Source: Nilaparvata lugens
Lineage: Eukaryota; Arthropoda; Insecta; Hemiptera; Delphacidae
DNA length: 64,000 nucleotides
Assembly: GCF_014356525.2 (NCBI RefSeq)
Contig: NC_052511.1
Location: forward strand, 50,917,607-50,981,606
Direction: 5' to 3'
Positions 11,340-21,564 of this stretch are shown here, piece after piece. The translations under genes were made by a program, and so were the position numbers. Below the pieces are notes generated by a model. The model searched no databases, was not told where the DNA came from, and saw only the letters and a program-made list of their open reading frames with translations. Position 1 is the first letter of the stretch, and every line of letters starts with the position of its first letter.

Positions 11340-11660
11340 TTGGACACTCACGTTCAAACCCGTCTCCGACTAGGCGGCTGACCTTGCGAGGTTGGATAAG
11401 TCGGGTTCAACTCGTCCAACAACATTCTATCAAATATCAAAAACCCCATTCATAGTCGGACGTTGAGAACCTGAGTTCGAATCTCGACCGAAATTGTTTT
11501 GACCACAGCACAATCACATAGATACGACCACACCGTCTTTCGGAGAAAAAAGTAAATTCGTATGGCTTTTAATGGTGGGGAGTTTCTTGCGGGAAGGTCC
11601 CAACTTATGAGTTATTAGTTCTCTCCTCATAAAACAGCAAGTTTTTGTGGTGTAATGTAC
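11340..11660 (+). mobile_element. SINE-like segment
   Basis: Contains a B-box-like GAGTTCGAATCTC at about 11470 and a CACACCGTCTTTCGGAGA block similar to the SINE core at 12310-12360. A and B boxes are not cleanly spaced, so the call is weak. Confidence 0.35.
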
Positions 11661-12150
11661 TGCATAAGAATACATTCTATCCAACTTTTATTCAAATTTA
11701 GTTTACACATTTCACATCATTCTTTTGAGAATTAAATTCTCTACAATTTTTATTGCGAAAAATGATTTGTTTACTGGTCATTAAAGAAAGTTATTGGGCA
11801 TCAAACGTAGAAGTCTGTGTTTTTCTACTTGAATTTTTTGCATATTTCAACTTTTTTCTCAAAAACTACCCATACTACAGCTTCCAGACTAGTTTTATTC
11901 AGTTTTTCAGATATTTTTCCATATTAATCCAGCATAAGTTTTGCAAAAACTAGTCCCCAAACAATTCAGCATCTGTGTATTTCACCAGAGGAACTGAATT
12001 CCGGACGAAATCTTTCACCCTGTATAGCTCGCTAATGAAGCGTATATAGAAATGTTTATAGGAACTTTCTTTTTATTTTTACCTCTACTATCACGTATTA
12101 AATTATTTTACCATAATTATGAATCACCCTGTATAATTTGAGCCGTCAAT
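11661..12150. other. No gene; two CACCCTGTATA ends
   Basis: TTCACCCTGTATAGC (about 12015) and ATCACCCTGTATAAT (about 12125) lie in the same orientation and look like right ends of a mariner-type MITE. The rest is unassigned. Confidence 0.45.
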
Positions 12151-12159
12151 GGGCCTTTC

Positions 12160-12360
12160 GACAGTCATACTTCAGCCGGGACCGCAAATTTAACGTGCCC
12201 ATCCAATAACACGGGAGTGATCTGGTTAAAAAACTTTTGGTATTGAGAGGGTTTGAACCCGGGATCTCTATACTGCTACGCAAGCACTCTATCCACTAGA
12301 CTACGGATCACTTTCGGAGGAGACGATAAGTCGTCGGTCCCGACTACCTAAAAAGTAGTA
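12160..12360 (-). mobile_element. tRNA-derived SINE
   Basis: On the minus strand a tRNA-like head reads GATCCGTAGTCTAGTGGATA, with box A TAGTCTAGTGG, then 32 bases later box B GGGTTCAAACCCT. It is too degenerate in the anticodon arm to be a functional tRNA. The head is flanked on both sides by a GGTCCCGGCTG-type core in opposite orientations: 12173-12210, and 12310-12355 with CGTCGGTCCCGACTACC. A related core is at 38425-38475. RNA polymerase III transcription is expected for the family; activity here is unknown. Confidence 0.65.
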
Positions 12361-12369
12361 GCAATCGAT

Positions 12370-12475
12370 CTATTTTCTGTATAGGGCTACACTTGAAAAT
12401 GGCATCAATGTTGAAACATGTTGTGATTAAATAATTCAAAAAGGGTACTGAGATTTTTATTCCTCTTTCTATTTA
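12370..12475 (+). mobile_element. Penelope-like element terminal fragment
   Basis: TTGAAAATGGCATCAATGTT followed by GAAACATGTTGTGA and AAAAAGGGTACTGAGATTTT. The same pattern is at 62825-62910 and 27440-27480. The GAAAC...-type junction is what I associate with Penelope terminal repeats. Confidence 0.5.
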
Positions 12476-12672
12476 TAGTAGTAGAAATCTCTCATCATCT
12501 TTGTAGAGAGTTACAGGGAAGGATATTTTTAATATACTCGTAATTAATTTCTGTGTTTATGCTATGTAAATTCATCTAAAACTTTGCTATATTGTAAGCT
12601 ATTTTATATAAGTGTATAAGCCATTATATATTGTAGTCTACATAAATAAAGTACTCAATCAATCAATCATCA
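12476..12672 (+). mobile_element. Retroelement 3' end family K, copy 3
   Basis: Complement of the 8250 copy, ending AATAAAGTACTCAATCAATC. More diverged than the other copies. Confidence 0.65.
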
Positions 12673-12832
12673 TCCCTCCTAATCATCACCCAAGCACAAG
12701 CCTAAGAACTTATGTGGGCATCACCTTCAGTATTATTGCCAAATACAAGAAATATCTTTACAAATACAAATAATCATAAAATTATAATAGTTTTTGGCAT
12801 GACTGGAAAAAGGAGCCTTGATCTCCAGCCAC

Positions 12833-12833
<1 letters not shown>

Positions 12834-12912
<79 letters not shown>
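12834..12912. repeat. ATT trinucleotide microsatellite, 79 bp
   Basis: About 26 perfect units. Poly-Ile and poly-Asn frames across it are artefacts. Confidence 0.95.
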
Positions 12913-12913
<1 letters not shown>

Positions 12914-13084
12914 GAATCCAATAACTTATAGAATGACAGAGCTCAGGTTGGACAATGAATCGGATAGTGAATGACCCGCTTAACGAGAGGAAGAGAGAAA
13001 GAAATAAAAAGATTAAAAGTAAAGAGAGAAAACAGTTCAAAAAGAGCAAACTCAGCTAACTATCCCAGCGGTGTCCTTTGCCCT

Positions 13085-13182
13085 GTGTCGTGAGATTCAC
13101 TTAAAACTGTCAGAAATTCAAAGACATAAACTCCAACATTTCCCATTCAACGAACGGTGACAGTTTAAACTGAATCTCTCTC
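13085..13182. repeat. Inverted pair of the AGTGARATTCAC / CTGTCAG motif
   Basis: GTGAGATTCACTTAAAACTG plus TCAG at 13090-13113 faces TGACAGTTTAAACTGAATCT at 13158-13177. The motif recurs at eight other loci, mostly beside purine or pyrimidine tracts. It lies about 50 bp before the 13.2-14.5 kb tract. Confidence 0.65.
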
Positions 13183-13229
13183 TAGATGAGGTGATCACAG
13201 CTAAGTGCTTTCCGCTGCCGATTAATAGT

Positions 13230-14470
13230 TCCACTTAACTGCTCATCTCTTTTTTATCCTTTTCCCTCTTTCCTCCCTTTTTTCTTCCCTTTATCTCCTC
13301 CCTCACACCCCTCCCACCACCTTTCTTTACCCTTTTTTCTCCTCTTTCCACCATGTTTTCTCTCTTTTTCCTCCACTTTTCTACCATCTCATACCTCTTC
13401 TTCATTCCTTTCTTCTCCCTCACACCTTCCTCTTTTCTTCCTCTTTCCTCACTTTGATCTCCCCTTTTCTACTGTTTACACTTCTTCTTTCTCTCACTTT
13501 CCTCTCTTTTTCCTCCCTTTTTCTACCGTTTTACACCTCTTTTCCTCCCTTTTTCTTTCCTTCTCCTCTTTTTTTTGCACACTTTCCTCCCCCTTCCTCA
13601 CTTTTTTCTCCCTCTTTCCATCCTTTTTCCTCAACTTTTCTACCGTTTCACACTTCTTTTTCATACTTTTCCTCCCTCTTTCCTTTCCTTTCTACCGTTT
13701 CACACCTTTTCTTCACTCTCCCTTCGTTCTCCTTTTCTTCCGTTTCACACCTCTTCTTCCTCCCTTTTTCTCTTTTTTTCTACACTTTCTTCGCCCTTCC
13801 TAACTTTTTTCTGCCTCTTTCCACCCTTTTTCCTCCACTGCTCTACCGTTTCACACCTCTTCTTCATCCTTTTCTCCTCCCTCTTACCTCCCATTCTCTC
13901 CTCTTTCCTCCCTTTTTCCTCCACTGCTCTACCGTTTCACACCTCTTCTTCATCCTTTCTTTCTCCCTCATTCCTTCCTTTCTCCTCCTTTTTTCTACTG
14001 TTCCACACCTCTTCACCATCCCTTATTTTTCCCTCTTTTCTCCCTTTTTCCTCCACTCCTCCACTGTTTTACATATCTTCTTCATCCCTTCCTTCTCCCT
14101 CTTATTTTCCCTATTCCTCCACTTTTCGACCGTTTTACACCTCTCCTTCATCCTTTTTTTTCTCTCTTTCCTCCCTTTTTCCTCCTCTTTTCTACTGTTC
14201 CACACCTCTTCGTCATATCTTCTTTCTCCCTATTTCCTCCCCTTTTCTACTGTTTTACACCTCTTCTTCATCCTTTTCTCCTCCCTCTTACCTCCCATTC
14301 TCTCCTCTTTCCTCCCCTATTTTCCTCCCTCTTCTTCCCACCTTTTTCCCCCTCTTTACACCTTTTTTCCCCTCTCCACACCTTTCCACCCTCCTCCCTC
14401 CTCTTTTCTCCCGTTATCCTCCCCTTTTCCATCCCTTTTTCCCCTTCCACCAATATTTTTCTCTCTCAAG
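13230..14470. repeat. 1.2 kb polypyrimidine tract with irregular 60-90 bp repeats
   Basis: T/C-rich on the plus strand. The phrase CTACCGTTTCACACCTCTTC recurs with variants at about 13521, 13640, 13695, 13739, 13841, 13929, 13994, 14061, 14128, 14192 and 14249. Overlapping 374- and 361-residue frames have extreme F/L/S/P composition because TC-only sequence has no stops on the plus strand. They do not look like genes. Confidence 0.85.
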
Positions 14471-14976
14471 ACTCCCCGTTTTCCCTCTCTCACTGGAAAT
14501 CCAAACGATTATTTCGTTTGCGACGTTTTTTGTCGTTGGCAAAAGGTCGCAAAACTTTTCGGCGGTAAAAAGCGGTGAATGTGTTGTGTCAGAAGTAGAG
14601 TGCTCTTTTGGTTGCACCAGCAATTGCGGTGGCTTTGATTTATCTAGTTTCTCAACTTAATGTGATTGGTTTGATGAAAGCTAAGTGATGGAAAAGTTTA
14701 TACAAAATCTACTACTTGCTATTTGGTTAAATTCTATCCAAAGCTATTTGGAAAAGTAGTACGTGATTAACACAGAATATCAATATGATATTTGAAATAA
14801 TTTTGAATTCAAATCCTAATTTGGATTGGGATAGAGAACCCTACAAACACAGATAGGGTTGAAGGGATGAATGGTTCAGGATGCTCTCATTTTGTAAACC
14901 CTGAAAACTCACCTAATATTAAACTTCACAAACACAGTTTGAAGGATAGAACCCTACAAACACAGATATGATGAAA
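14471..14976. other. Unassigned flank, partly duplicated at 19440
   Basis: 14845-14930 (ACACAGATAGGGTTGAAGGG ... AACTCACCTAATATTA) resembles 19441-19520. 14505-14575 holds a GC-richer GCGACGTTTTTTGTCGTTGG stretch. No gene seen. Confidence 0.5.
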
Positions 14977-15862
14977 CTAGTAGTTCTGTGAACAGTGGAC
15001 CTCACGCAGTTTTCTCATCCACAAGTAGCTGATGTCACCTGTTCGAAATGTTAACAAACTCAGTTCACGTTGTATTTGTATTCCATATTTTATGATATAA
15101 TTCATCCAGTTCCGTGATAATCTTTCCATCTGATGAAAATTAATTTTTCACTAACAAAAACATTATAATTTCTTCAGCATTATTAAATTTAGTTTATTTG
15201 ATCATTTTTAATCACCTATCGAACTAGTTTTTTCGAAATGTGAGAATATTGGTTCTGTTGGACACGCTTAATAATACCATGACTGCAAAAAAAAAATATT
15301 GAAACCAAACACCTCAAAGATACATAACTGTTCAAGGTCTTCCAACCATAGACCTTATAGAAATAGACACGGCTTTTCCAGAACATCTGTGTAATCCATT
15401 TGTCAACTACTCAAGTTCAAGTTCAAGTTTATTCATTCATCTCTTGTACAACATAGAAAATCAAATTGACAATGTACATACAAAAATTATTACAAGAAAT
15501 AGAATGTGGAGCTCACAAGACTTACGTCCGTTCGTGAGCTTCAAAAAGAAATAGATTACAAAAAAATTATAACAAAGTGGCATAAAATAATATGAAATAA
15601 AGTAGGATTAAAAGTAGGAGATAAAAAATACATACAAAAAAAGTAGTAAATAATGGAATTGAAAAGCAGGTAGAAGAATCTTCAAAGTGGAGTTATACAT
15701 TTTAAACATCGCTAGGCTAGACAGCACAACAGGAACGCAAATGAGGAAAGCATAAAGCTGTTTTAGAGTACGGTAAGCTCGAATGATAATATTGGGCTAG
15801 AAAAACTTAGGGCTCTGATATAGTGGAGAAAGTAGTGAGAAACGATCCAAATCACAAAAATA

Positions 15863-17581
15863 CTATCTTATGTTACCAGAGAAGTCAGTGGATGCTTTGA
15901 TCCAATTTATGGTTTCAATCTTTAGTTTATTTGGTGGAGAATTTGCAAACAAGGTTTGGGGAATTATATTCACAAGCTTATCACACCTATACCTATAAGG
16001 AAATTGCATCCTACAAACACTGAGATTTGTTTCAGTCATGTCAGAAGATCTAAAAACTCGACGTGTATGGTATGGAGTATACCGGATATTAAATAAATTT
16101 TTATTTTTTACCACGTATAATGCTAGGTTTTTTAAATAGAGCTGTTTGATTGATAGTATTTTGCTTTCCTCGAAAAGTGTTCTGGTCGGGTAGAGCCGCG
16201 GCTTGTTAAGTGCAATTTTTATTATATGTTTTTGTATGTTGAAAACATTACCAATGTGTCGTTCAGCTGCGCCTCCCCAGACTCTTATCCCGTATTGCAG
16301 AACAGATTGAGCGTAAGCGAAATAGGTCATTTTGGCAAGCTGTGGTAGTTTCAAGAGGCTAATTCTATAAAATTTTTGTATTAGATATTTGGCTTTATGA
16401 CATAATGACTGAATATGAGTATCCCATCTTAGATGTTGGTCAATCATTACTCCCAGGTATTCAACAGACTTCGAGTTCTCCAGTGAAGGGCAGTCACAGC
16501 CTGAACCTAGTCCGTTACAGCTATTCTTGTGACTTTTCAAAATTATTTGATTCAATGGTAGAGTTGCAGTATTTGGTGTAAAAGTAATAAAGGAAGACTT
16601 TTTATAATTTAAGGTTAGAGTATGATTGTCAAGCCAAGCTTTGACCTCCGAAAAACCCTTCTCAGCTGAAGTTCTAGCTGCCTCCCAAGTTTGACCAGAA
16701 AAAATTAAAGTAGTGTCATCGGCAAAAGAAATTGCTTGACCATTTTTCAAGTGCAGGTTCAAGAGGTCATTTATGTATATTATGAATAAGATTGGAGAAA
16801 GAACAGTTCCTTGTGGCAAACCATAGTCGAGCATATATTCAGTACTGGATTTATTCCCATTTGATAATATCTGTGATCGCCCTCTCAGGTAACTCGAGAA
16901 AAGATTTAAGGGTAATCCTCGAATTCCAATACGGTTAAGTTTTTCCAAAAGTTTTGAATGTGGAATAGTATCAAATGCTTTGGTGAGGTCCATAAATATT
17001 GCAATAGATTTCTTTCTTCCACTAAAATTTTCAGTTAAAGTTTTTACTAGTAACGAGATAGCATCCTCTGTATTTTTGCCTTCTTGAAAACCAAATTGGC
17101 TGGGATGAATAAAATCTTTCAATCTCAAATATTGTGTAAGACGCTTTTTTATAATTTTTTCCATAACCTTTGAAATACCGCTGAGCAAGCTTATCGGACG
17201 ATAATTAGTCGGATTTTTAGCATCACCAGATTTATACAAAGGTACAATCTTGGCTACTTTGAATTCATCTGGGAAGAAACCTTCTTCAAAGCATCTGTTA
17301 ATTATGATATTTACAGGTTTAGCAATGCTGTGAGCTATGTTTTTTAAACAACTGTTACTTATGTTATTTATGCCTGGTGCTGAATTGGATTTCAGTGTTT
17401 TTATCGTTTGAATAATCTCTGATTCATTTGTCGGGAATAGGAAAAAAGAGTTATGGAAATCAATTTGTGAGTTGTTAGAATTATGATGACTGATTTGAGG
17501 TTGTATATTGGTTACATTTTCGTTGTTTAGCTTTCCTGCCAACTTCCTACCAATAGATGAAAAATGTTTGTTCAGGAGACT
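15863..17581 (-). CDS. Reverse transcriptase domain of LINE ORF2 (frame open)
   Basis: The frame runs from the TGA at 17582-17584 to the stop at 15863 and encodes about 572 residues. The first potential start I can see is a TTG at 17542, so it is a fragment of a longer ORF2, not a free-standing gene. Numbering from that TTG, the RT motifs are SAPGINNIS (about 54-62), NYRPISLLS (113-121), SQFGFQEGKNT (148-158), the palm aspartate in FMDLTKAFD (183-191), YGLPQGTVLSPILF (240-253), the catalytic ISFADD (271-276) and VEYLGVMIDQ, followed by the thumb. All three catalytic aspartates are present and there is no internal stop. The product would copy element RNA at a nicked target. It is separated from the upstream linker by a single frameshift near 17575-17582. 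Jockey superfamily is a safe family; CR1/L2-like clade is my best guess. Confidence 0.85.
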   Translation of the reverse strand, partial: SLLNKHFSSIGRKLAGKLNNENVTNIQPQISHHNSNNSQIDFHNSFFLFPTNESEIIQTIKTLKSNSAPGINNISNSCLKNIAHSIAKPVNIIINRCFEEGFFPDEFKVAKIVPLYKSGDAKNPTNYRPISLLSGISKVMEKIIKKRLTQYLRLKDFIHPSQFGFQEGKNTEDAISLLVKTLTENFSGRKKSIAIFMDLTKAFDTIPHSKLLEKLNRIGIRGLPLNLFSSYLRGRSQILSNGNKSSTEYMLDYGLPQGTVLSPILFIIYINDLLNLHLKNGQAISFADDTTLIFSGQTWEAARTSAEKGFSEVKAWLDNHTLTLNYKKSSFITFTPNTATLPLNQIILKSHKNSCNGLGSGCDCPSLENSKSVEYLGVMIDQHLRWDTHIQSLCHKAKYLIQKFYRISLLKLPQLAKMTYFAYAQSVLQYGIRVWGGAAERHIGNVFNIQKHIIKIALNKPRLYPTRTLFEESKILSIKQLYLKNLALYVVKNKNLFNIRYTPYHTRRVFRSSDMTETNLSVCRMQFPYRYRCDKLVNIIPQTLFANSPPNKLKIETINWIKASTDFSGNIR

Positions 17582-18138
17582 TCAGGATCAATATCATTAT
17601 TCAAAGCTCTCTTTTTGATATCAAGTATATCGTTTATTGTGTTCCATGTTTTCCTAGCATTACCCCTACTTTGATCCAATTCATTTCCATAGTAATTGAT
17701 TTTGGTTTCCTTCAATAATTTGTTTAAAGTATTCCTATAGCGAGTATAGAGTTCTTTTAGCTCATTGTTATTAGGTTGTTTCAGTAGTTTTTTGTGCATT
17801 TTGTTCCTAGTCTGTATAGCTCTAATTAATCCTTGGGTGATCCAGTTTTTTAATGGTCTGTTTCTGTGTGATACCTTGATTTGAGTGGTTGCATTTTCTA
17901 TGTGGGTAATAAGTGTTTGTTCAAAAGATTGTACGAGGGTTTGAATGTCGTTGTTATCCATCACACCAGTCCAGGATTCATTTTCGAGGCATTGTAATAA
18001 TTTGTTGTAATCTATTTTGCCAATAGTGCTGGTATTAGAAGATATACTATTTGATTCGTAAGCAGTACTTTGACCTCCTAGATGAATGCTGGTACAATAG
18101 TGATCAGTAATATCAGTCTTGAAAATAGCACCTATCAC
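17572..18138 (-). pseudogene. Linker between endonuclease and RT of LINE ORF2
   Basis: 188 residues. It opens with the end of the endonuclease domain (ITDHY, 18096-18110, the conserved catalytic-histidine region) and continues into the linker seen in Jockey/CR1 elements (LKNWITQGLIRAIQTRNKMH ... RKTWNTINDIL). It stops at 17572-17574 directly after DPEVS, while the RT frame continues one base off with LLNKHFSSIGRKL. A single-base frameshift therefore explains the break. Asn- and Lys-rich, as expected from AT-rich codon use. Confidence 0.8.
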
Positions 18139-18632
18139 TCTATTTGCATTGACATTTGTATTTTTGAAAAATATGTGGTCTATACAAGAGCTTGAAAATA
18201 TTCTGAACTCGAGTTGATTTATTCATATACGATGTGAAGCCATTTGAAGTCATAATATTAAAATAGTCAATAGAGGTATCGGAAGTTTGATTCAAATTGA
18301 TATTAATATCACCCATAAGAATAACATTTTATAATCCCTCAGCTCCCTTAAAACATTCTCCAAGTCATTTAGGAATAGATTAGCCGATGAGGAGGGTGAT
18401 CTGTAGATTGCAATCAAAGTAATTTCGAAATTTGTGGTGGGGTTTCTCACTTTCAGGACCACTGAGTCCGACTCTGGAATGTCAACACTCAGTCTGTTGA
18501 AAGTGAATGCATTACTGACAAAGACACATACACCATTATTTTTATTTCTCTTTCCAGGCTGATCTATTGATGTGTACCCATTTAATATGTAGTTAAAAGG
18601 TTTCGTCTTCGTCCATCCATGTCTCAGACTGA
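18139..18632 (-). pseudogene. Frameshifted APE-type endonuclease of LINE ORF2
   Basis: The pieces lie in three frames: SETWMDED (18607-18630); then FNYILNGYTSIDQPGKRNK through IAIYRSPSSS (IYRSP near 18394-18408); then GDININLNQ (GDINI near 18298-18313); then SCIDHIF (18170-18190), which is in frame with ITDHY downstream. SETW, YRSP, GDIN, the aspartate-histidine SCIDH and TDH are the usual catalytic landmarks of the AP-endonuclease-like domain that nicks the target for reverse transcription. All visible breaks are one-base shifts, at about 18600, 18310 and 18210, not point stops. The N-terminal third of the domain is missing. Confidence 0.75.
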
Positions 18633-18957
18633 TTCATTATTGATTCATTCATCCATTTATTCATAGACAATGGATACAATGCAGGTAAAAACAACAGGCA
18701 TTCGCCCAAAACTGCTTCACACCTTGATTTGGAATACACAGTCTAAAGGTTATGTGAATGATAACTTAATTCACACACTATTTTGAGTCCAAAAAATGTA
18801 TGTACTACAATAATTTTTAATTTATCAGATTAACTAATTTCAAAATACAAATCCAAACAAAAATCTTCCTTCACAATCACAAAATATTATAAAAATTTAA
18901 CTTGAATCAAAAAATGTATACTCATGTTTAAATTCTAAACGACAAAATATCTGAATT
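18633..18957 (-). mobile_element. Second LINE 3' end abutting the 5' break of the first
   Basis: The plus strand begins TTATTGATTCATTCATCC at its 3' tail, followed by AACAACAGGCATTCGCCC and AAAACTG, the stem-loop type of 10900-10995. Non-coding, 5'-truncated at about 18957 where E resumes. It has the same orientation as the LINE at 15412-18632. Confidence 0.6.
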
Positions 18958-19251
18958 ATTATGATTAATTCTATAGTCTGATTATTCCTATCTTCAGAGT
19001 AGATGATATATATAGTGATATCAGAATATGGAGGAATTCCTTCTCTTTTCATATATTATCTTCAAAAAGCTGAATTTCAAAAAACCTTGTGTATACATCA
19101 ACGCCAGTGGAAGAAGGAATATTCCGGCAAAATTTCATCGAATTCTATAAACGCGTTTGGCCATAATCGCGTTACATACAGACACACAAATAAAAATCCG
19201 AGTTAAAAAATAGACCTCACTACTTTCGGTCAATAAAACAACACATTAATC

Positions 19252-19374
19252 TTGTCAAATTCTACCGTTTTGTAGAATTCAATAGGATATATTTGACAAT
19301 TTAGATAGAATAGATAGATAAATAGATATATTCTTTATTTGATAAAATTTTTCAAAAACGGTAGAATTTGACAA
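19252..19374. mobile_element. Small MITE with 20-bp perfect inverted ends
   Basis: TTGTCAAATTCTACCGTTTT at 19252-19271 is exactly complementary to 19355-19374. The interior is a GATA-rich stretch (TAGATAGAATAGATAGATAA). A target duplication could not be fixed. Confidence 0.6.
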
Positions 19375-19626
19375 TATATGATTTGTGTGTTTTTATTCCT
19401 TTATGGAACGGTTCTACAATATTGACAGTGACTCAGTCGGACACAGATATGGTTGAAAGGATTGAGAATAAATCAGGATGCTTGCTCTCACTTGGAAACC
19501 CTGGAAACTCAACTAATATTACAATTTATTCTTATCTTTCTGACTTCTTGAGTTTAGAAGACCTTATCCATGATTCGTGCATTCTCAATGTACCCTGAAC
19601 CAATGCATATAACAAATAAAATTTAT
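19375..19626. other. No gene recognised
   Basis: 19441-19520 is the diverged duplicate of 14845-14930. The 76-residue frame at 19368-19598 has no domain. Confidence 0.5.
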
Positions 19627-20535
19627 TGACCGAACGAAGTGAGGTCCAAGATTCAAGTCGACGGTTTCGCATTTCTCTTAATGTTTAAATGTTCATATGT
19701 TGCGCATCTACGGCGAAAACTCGGTGATAGATTTCCATGAAATTTGACAGGTATGTTCCTTTTTTAATTGCGCGTCGACGTATATACAAGGTTTTTGGAA
19801 ATTTTGCATTTCAAGGATAATATAAAAGGAAAAAGGAGCCTCCTTCATACGCCAATATTAGAGTAAAAATCAGACTATAGAATTTATTCATCATAAATCA
19901 GCTGACAAGTGATTACATAGATGTGTGGAGAAGCCAGTCTATTACTGTATTTGTATAAGGTCTATAGTTTCAATCAAAGACCTTGAAGAGGCATGCATCT
20001 GGGTTTACACAAATCCTTATAGATTCTATTAGATTGAACGCAAGTTGACAAACACACATGATCATCATGTGTATGATAAGTTATGTTCAATCTGATATAA
20101 TCTATAAGGATTGTGTTATTAACATTTTGTTAATAAATTTGGTCTTATCGCAGCTTTAAGGTCTTTGGATTCAATATTTTGTTTTGCAGTCATGGTATTA
20201 TTATGTGTGTCCATCAGTATCAATATTCACACATTCGAAAAAAACTAATTTAATAGGTGATCAAGAATAATAAAATGAACTAAATAATGCTGAAGAAATT
20301 ATAATATTTTTGATTGAAAAAAATTAATTTTCATTAGATGGAAAGATTATCACGGAACTGGATGAATATTATATAAATTCTGTAATAGAAATATATTCTA
20401 TACATTTTTAATTAACATAAATATTAATAAATTATGGAATACAAATTGAAACGTGAACTGATTTTGTTAACAGTTGACATCAGGTACTTGTGGATGAGAA
20501 TACTGCGTGAGGTCTACTGTTCACAGAACTACTAG
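19627..20535 (+). mobile_element. Element E, copy b, long form carrying F
   Basis: Runs from TGACCGAACGAAGTGAGG to ACTACTAG, preceded and followed by T. The long-form interior (about 19990-20490) contains an F hairpin (20000-20155) at the same place as in 50145-51046 and 57248-58583, then CATGGTATTATTATG and a GGAAAGATTATCACGG block. Non-coding. Confidence 0.8.
20000..20155. mobile_element. Hairpin MITE F, copy 2, in E copy b
   Basis: The left terminus is worn (CTGGGTTTACAC), with a deletion to AATCCTTATAGATTCTATTA. The right arm ends ATCGCAGCT followed by TTAAGG. Confidence 0.7.
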
Positions 20536-20546
20536 TTCAATTACAG

Positions 20547-20825
20547 TATTTTTCAATTTTGTTATCAAACTTACGGTGCCAACATTGTGCTCAATTGAAA
20601 TTAGCACAAGTTCATTGTATAATTGAAATATAGACTTCATTGATTTATTCAATTGATTTGCGTCACCATTCAAGGATATTTCAACTATTTTCCGAATTTG
20701 TTATCAAACTTACGGTGCCAACATTGTAGTCAATTGAAATTGGCACGAGTTTATTGTATCATTGGAATATAGACTTCATTGATTTATTCGATTAATTTGC
20801 GTTACCAATCAAGTCGTATTATCTT
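20547..20825. repeat. Tandem duplication, two units of 139 bp
   Basis: GTTATCAAACTTACGGTGCC starts at 20561 and again at 20700. The units differ at scattered bases. The pair lies directly after the 3' end of E copy b. Confidence 0.8.
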
Positions 20826-20828
20826 GAA

Positions 20829-21155
20829 AAGAAGGACAGAAAAGACAGAGTCGTAAGGATAGACGAGGAGGTGGTTGAGAAAGAGAAGGTGTTTGGGGAG
20901 GAGAAAATGTTAGGAGGAAGAGGTGGAGCATGAGGAAAATGAGGAGTAGAAAGAGAAGGAGAATTTAAAGGAGAGGAAGGTGGAGGTAGAAGAAGAAGAG
21001 GAGGTGGGAGGAGGTAGAAGAAGAAAAGGGGGAGGTAGGAGGACGAGGAGGATGAGAAGTATTACGAGAAGGAGGAGGAGGAGGAGGATGAGAAGTATCA
21101 CGTGGTGAAGGAGGATGAGGAGGAGGAGTAGGAGGAGGAAGAGGAGGAGGTTAGA
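20829..21155. repeat. Polypurine tract (GAGGAG-rich)
   Basis: G/A-rich on the plus strand, with GAGGAGGAGG runs. A Leu/Ser-rich minus-strand frame of 162 residues across it (20910-21398) is a composition artefact. Confidence 0.85.
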
Positions 21156-21552
21156 AGGACCCTTCGGAGAGCCATCAAAACCTGAGATCATAATTCGGCC
21201 CAGTGGGCTGGAAAACTGTAATGGAAATGTAAAGTCGCCACGCGCGTGACCGATACTGTGCGTGCGGGCGACCCTCTTTGCACTACTCAAGAGGGTGAAG
21301 GAGAAAAAGGGGAAGAGAAAGTAACAAAGGAATTGGTTAAGAGAGAAATAGGAAGAAGATGGATAGAAAAGTGAATAAGTAAAGAAGGTTGGTTTCATGA
21401 AAAAATGGAGTTGTACTGAAAGTTGTACACACTTTTCGCTTCACTTACAACTTTATTGAAAATTTCTTTTCACTCTAACTTCTTTTTCCTCATCTTTTCC
21501 CTGATTGAAACTTGTCCATTTTTTTCTTTACCCTTGTTTATCCATTCTCATG
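21156..21552. other. GC-richer flank of the purine tract
   Basis: GATCATAATTCGGCCCAGTG and GGCTGGAAAAC (21186-21217) is repeated with changes at 29301-29332, also next to a purine/pyrimidine tract. 21230-21290 is CpG-containing (CGCCACGCGCGTGACCG). The rest is unassigned. Confidence 0.5.
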
Positions 21553-21564
21553 TACCAGTTATTT

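Larger units (their letters stand above)
15412..18632 (-). mobile_element. Non-LTR retrotransposon, 5'-truncated, Jockey/CR1-like
   Basis: About 3.2 kb on the minus strand. It consists of an APE-type endonuclease remnant (18139-18632), a linker (17572-18138), an open reverse transcriptase (15863-17581), a 3' UTR (15862 down to 15440) and a 3' terminus of short TTGAAC repeats at about 15412-15435. A 3' microsatellite tail rather than poly(A) is typical of several Jockey-superfamily clades. It is inserted in E copy a. The 5' end breaks within the endonuclease at its SETW motif, where it abuts a second LINE 3' end (18633-18957). No ORF1 (gag-like) is present because of the truncation. Confidence 0.85.
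14977..19232 (-). mobile_element. Element E, copy a, split by LINE insertion
   Basis: The left piece 14977-15411 begins with the CTAG terminus. The right piece 18958-19232 ends CGGTCA (the complement of TGACCG). Rejoining the pieces restores the E consensus GTCAGCTGATTTATGATGAA at the junction. It belongs to the long form but lacks F at the point where three other long copies carry it (about 15310-15320). It shares a diverged subfamily sequence with 59415-60064. Confidence 0.75.

Noticed and set aside
12160..12360. A functional tRNA gene on the minus strand
   Set aside because: A and B boxes are good but the anticodon arm and acceptor ends do not fold as a tRNA, and SINE cores flank it.
13454..14660. 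Long overlapping frames of 374 and 361 residues
   Set aside because: They lie on a T/C-only tract where stops cannot occur on that strand. Composition is almost entirely F, L, S, P and no domain is visible. Two frames are open at once.
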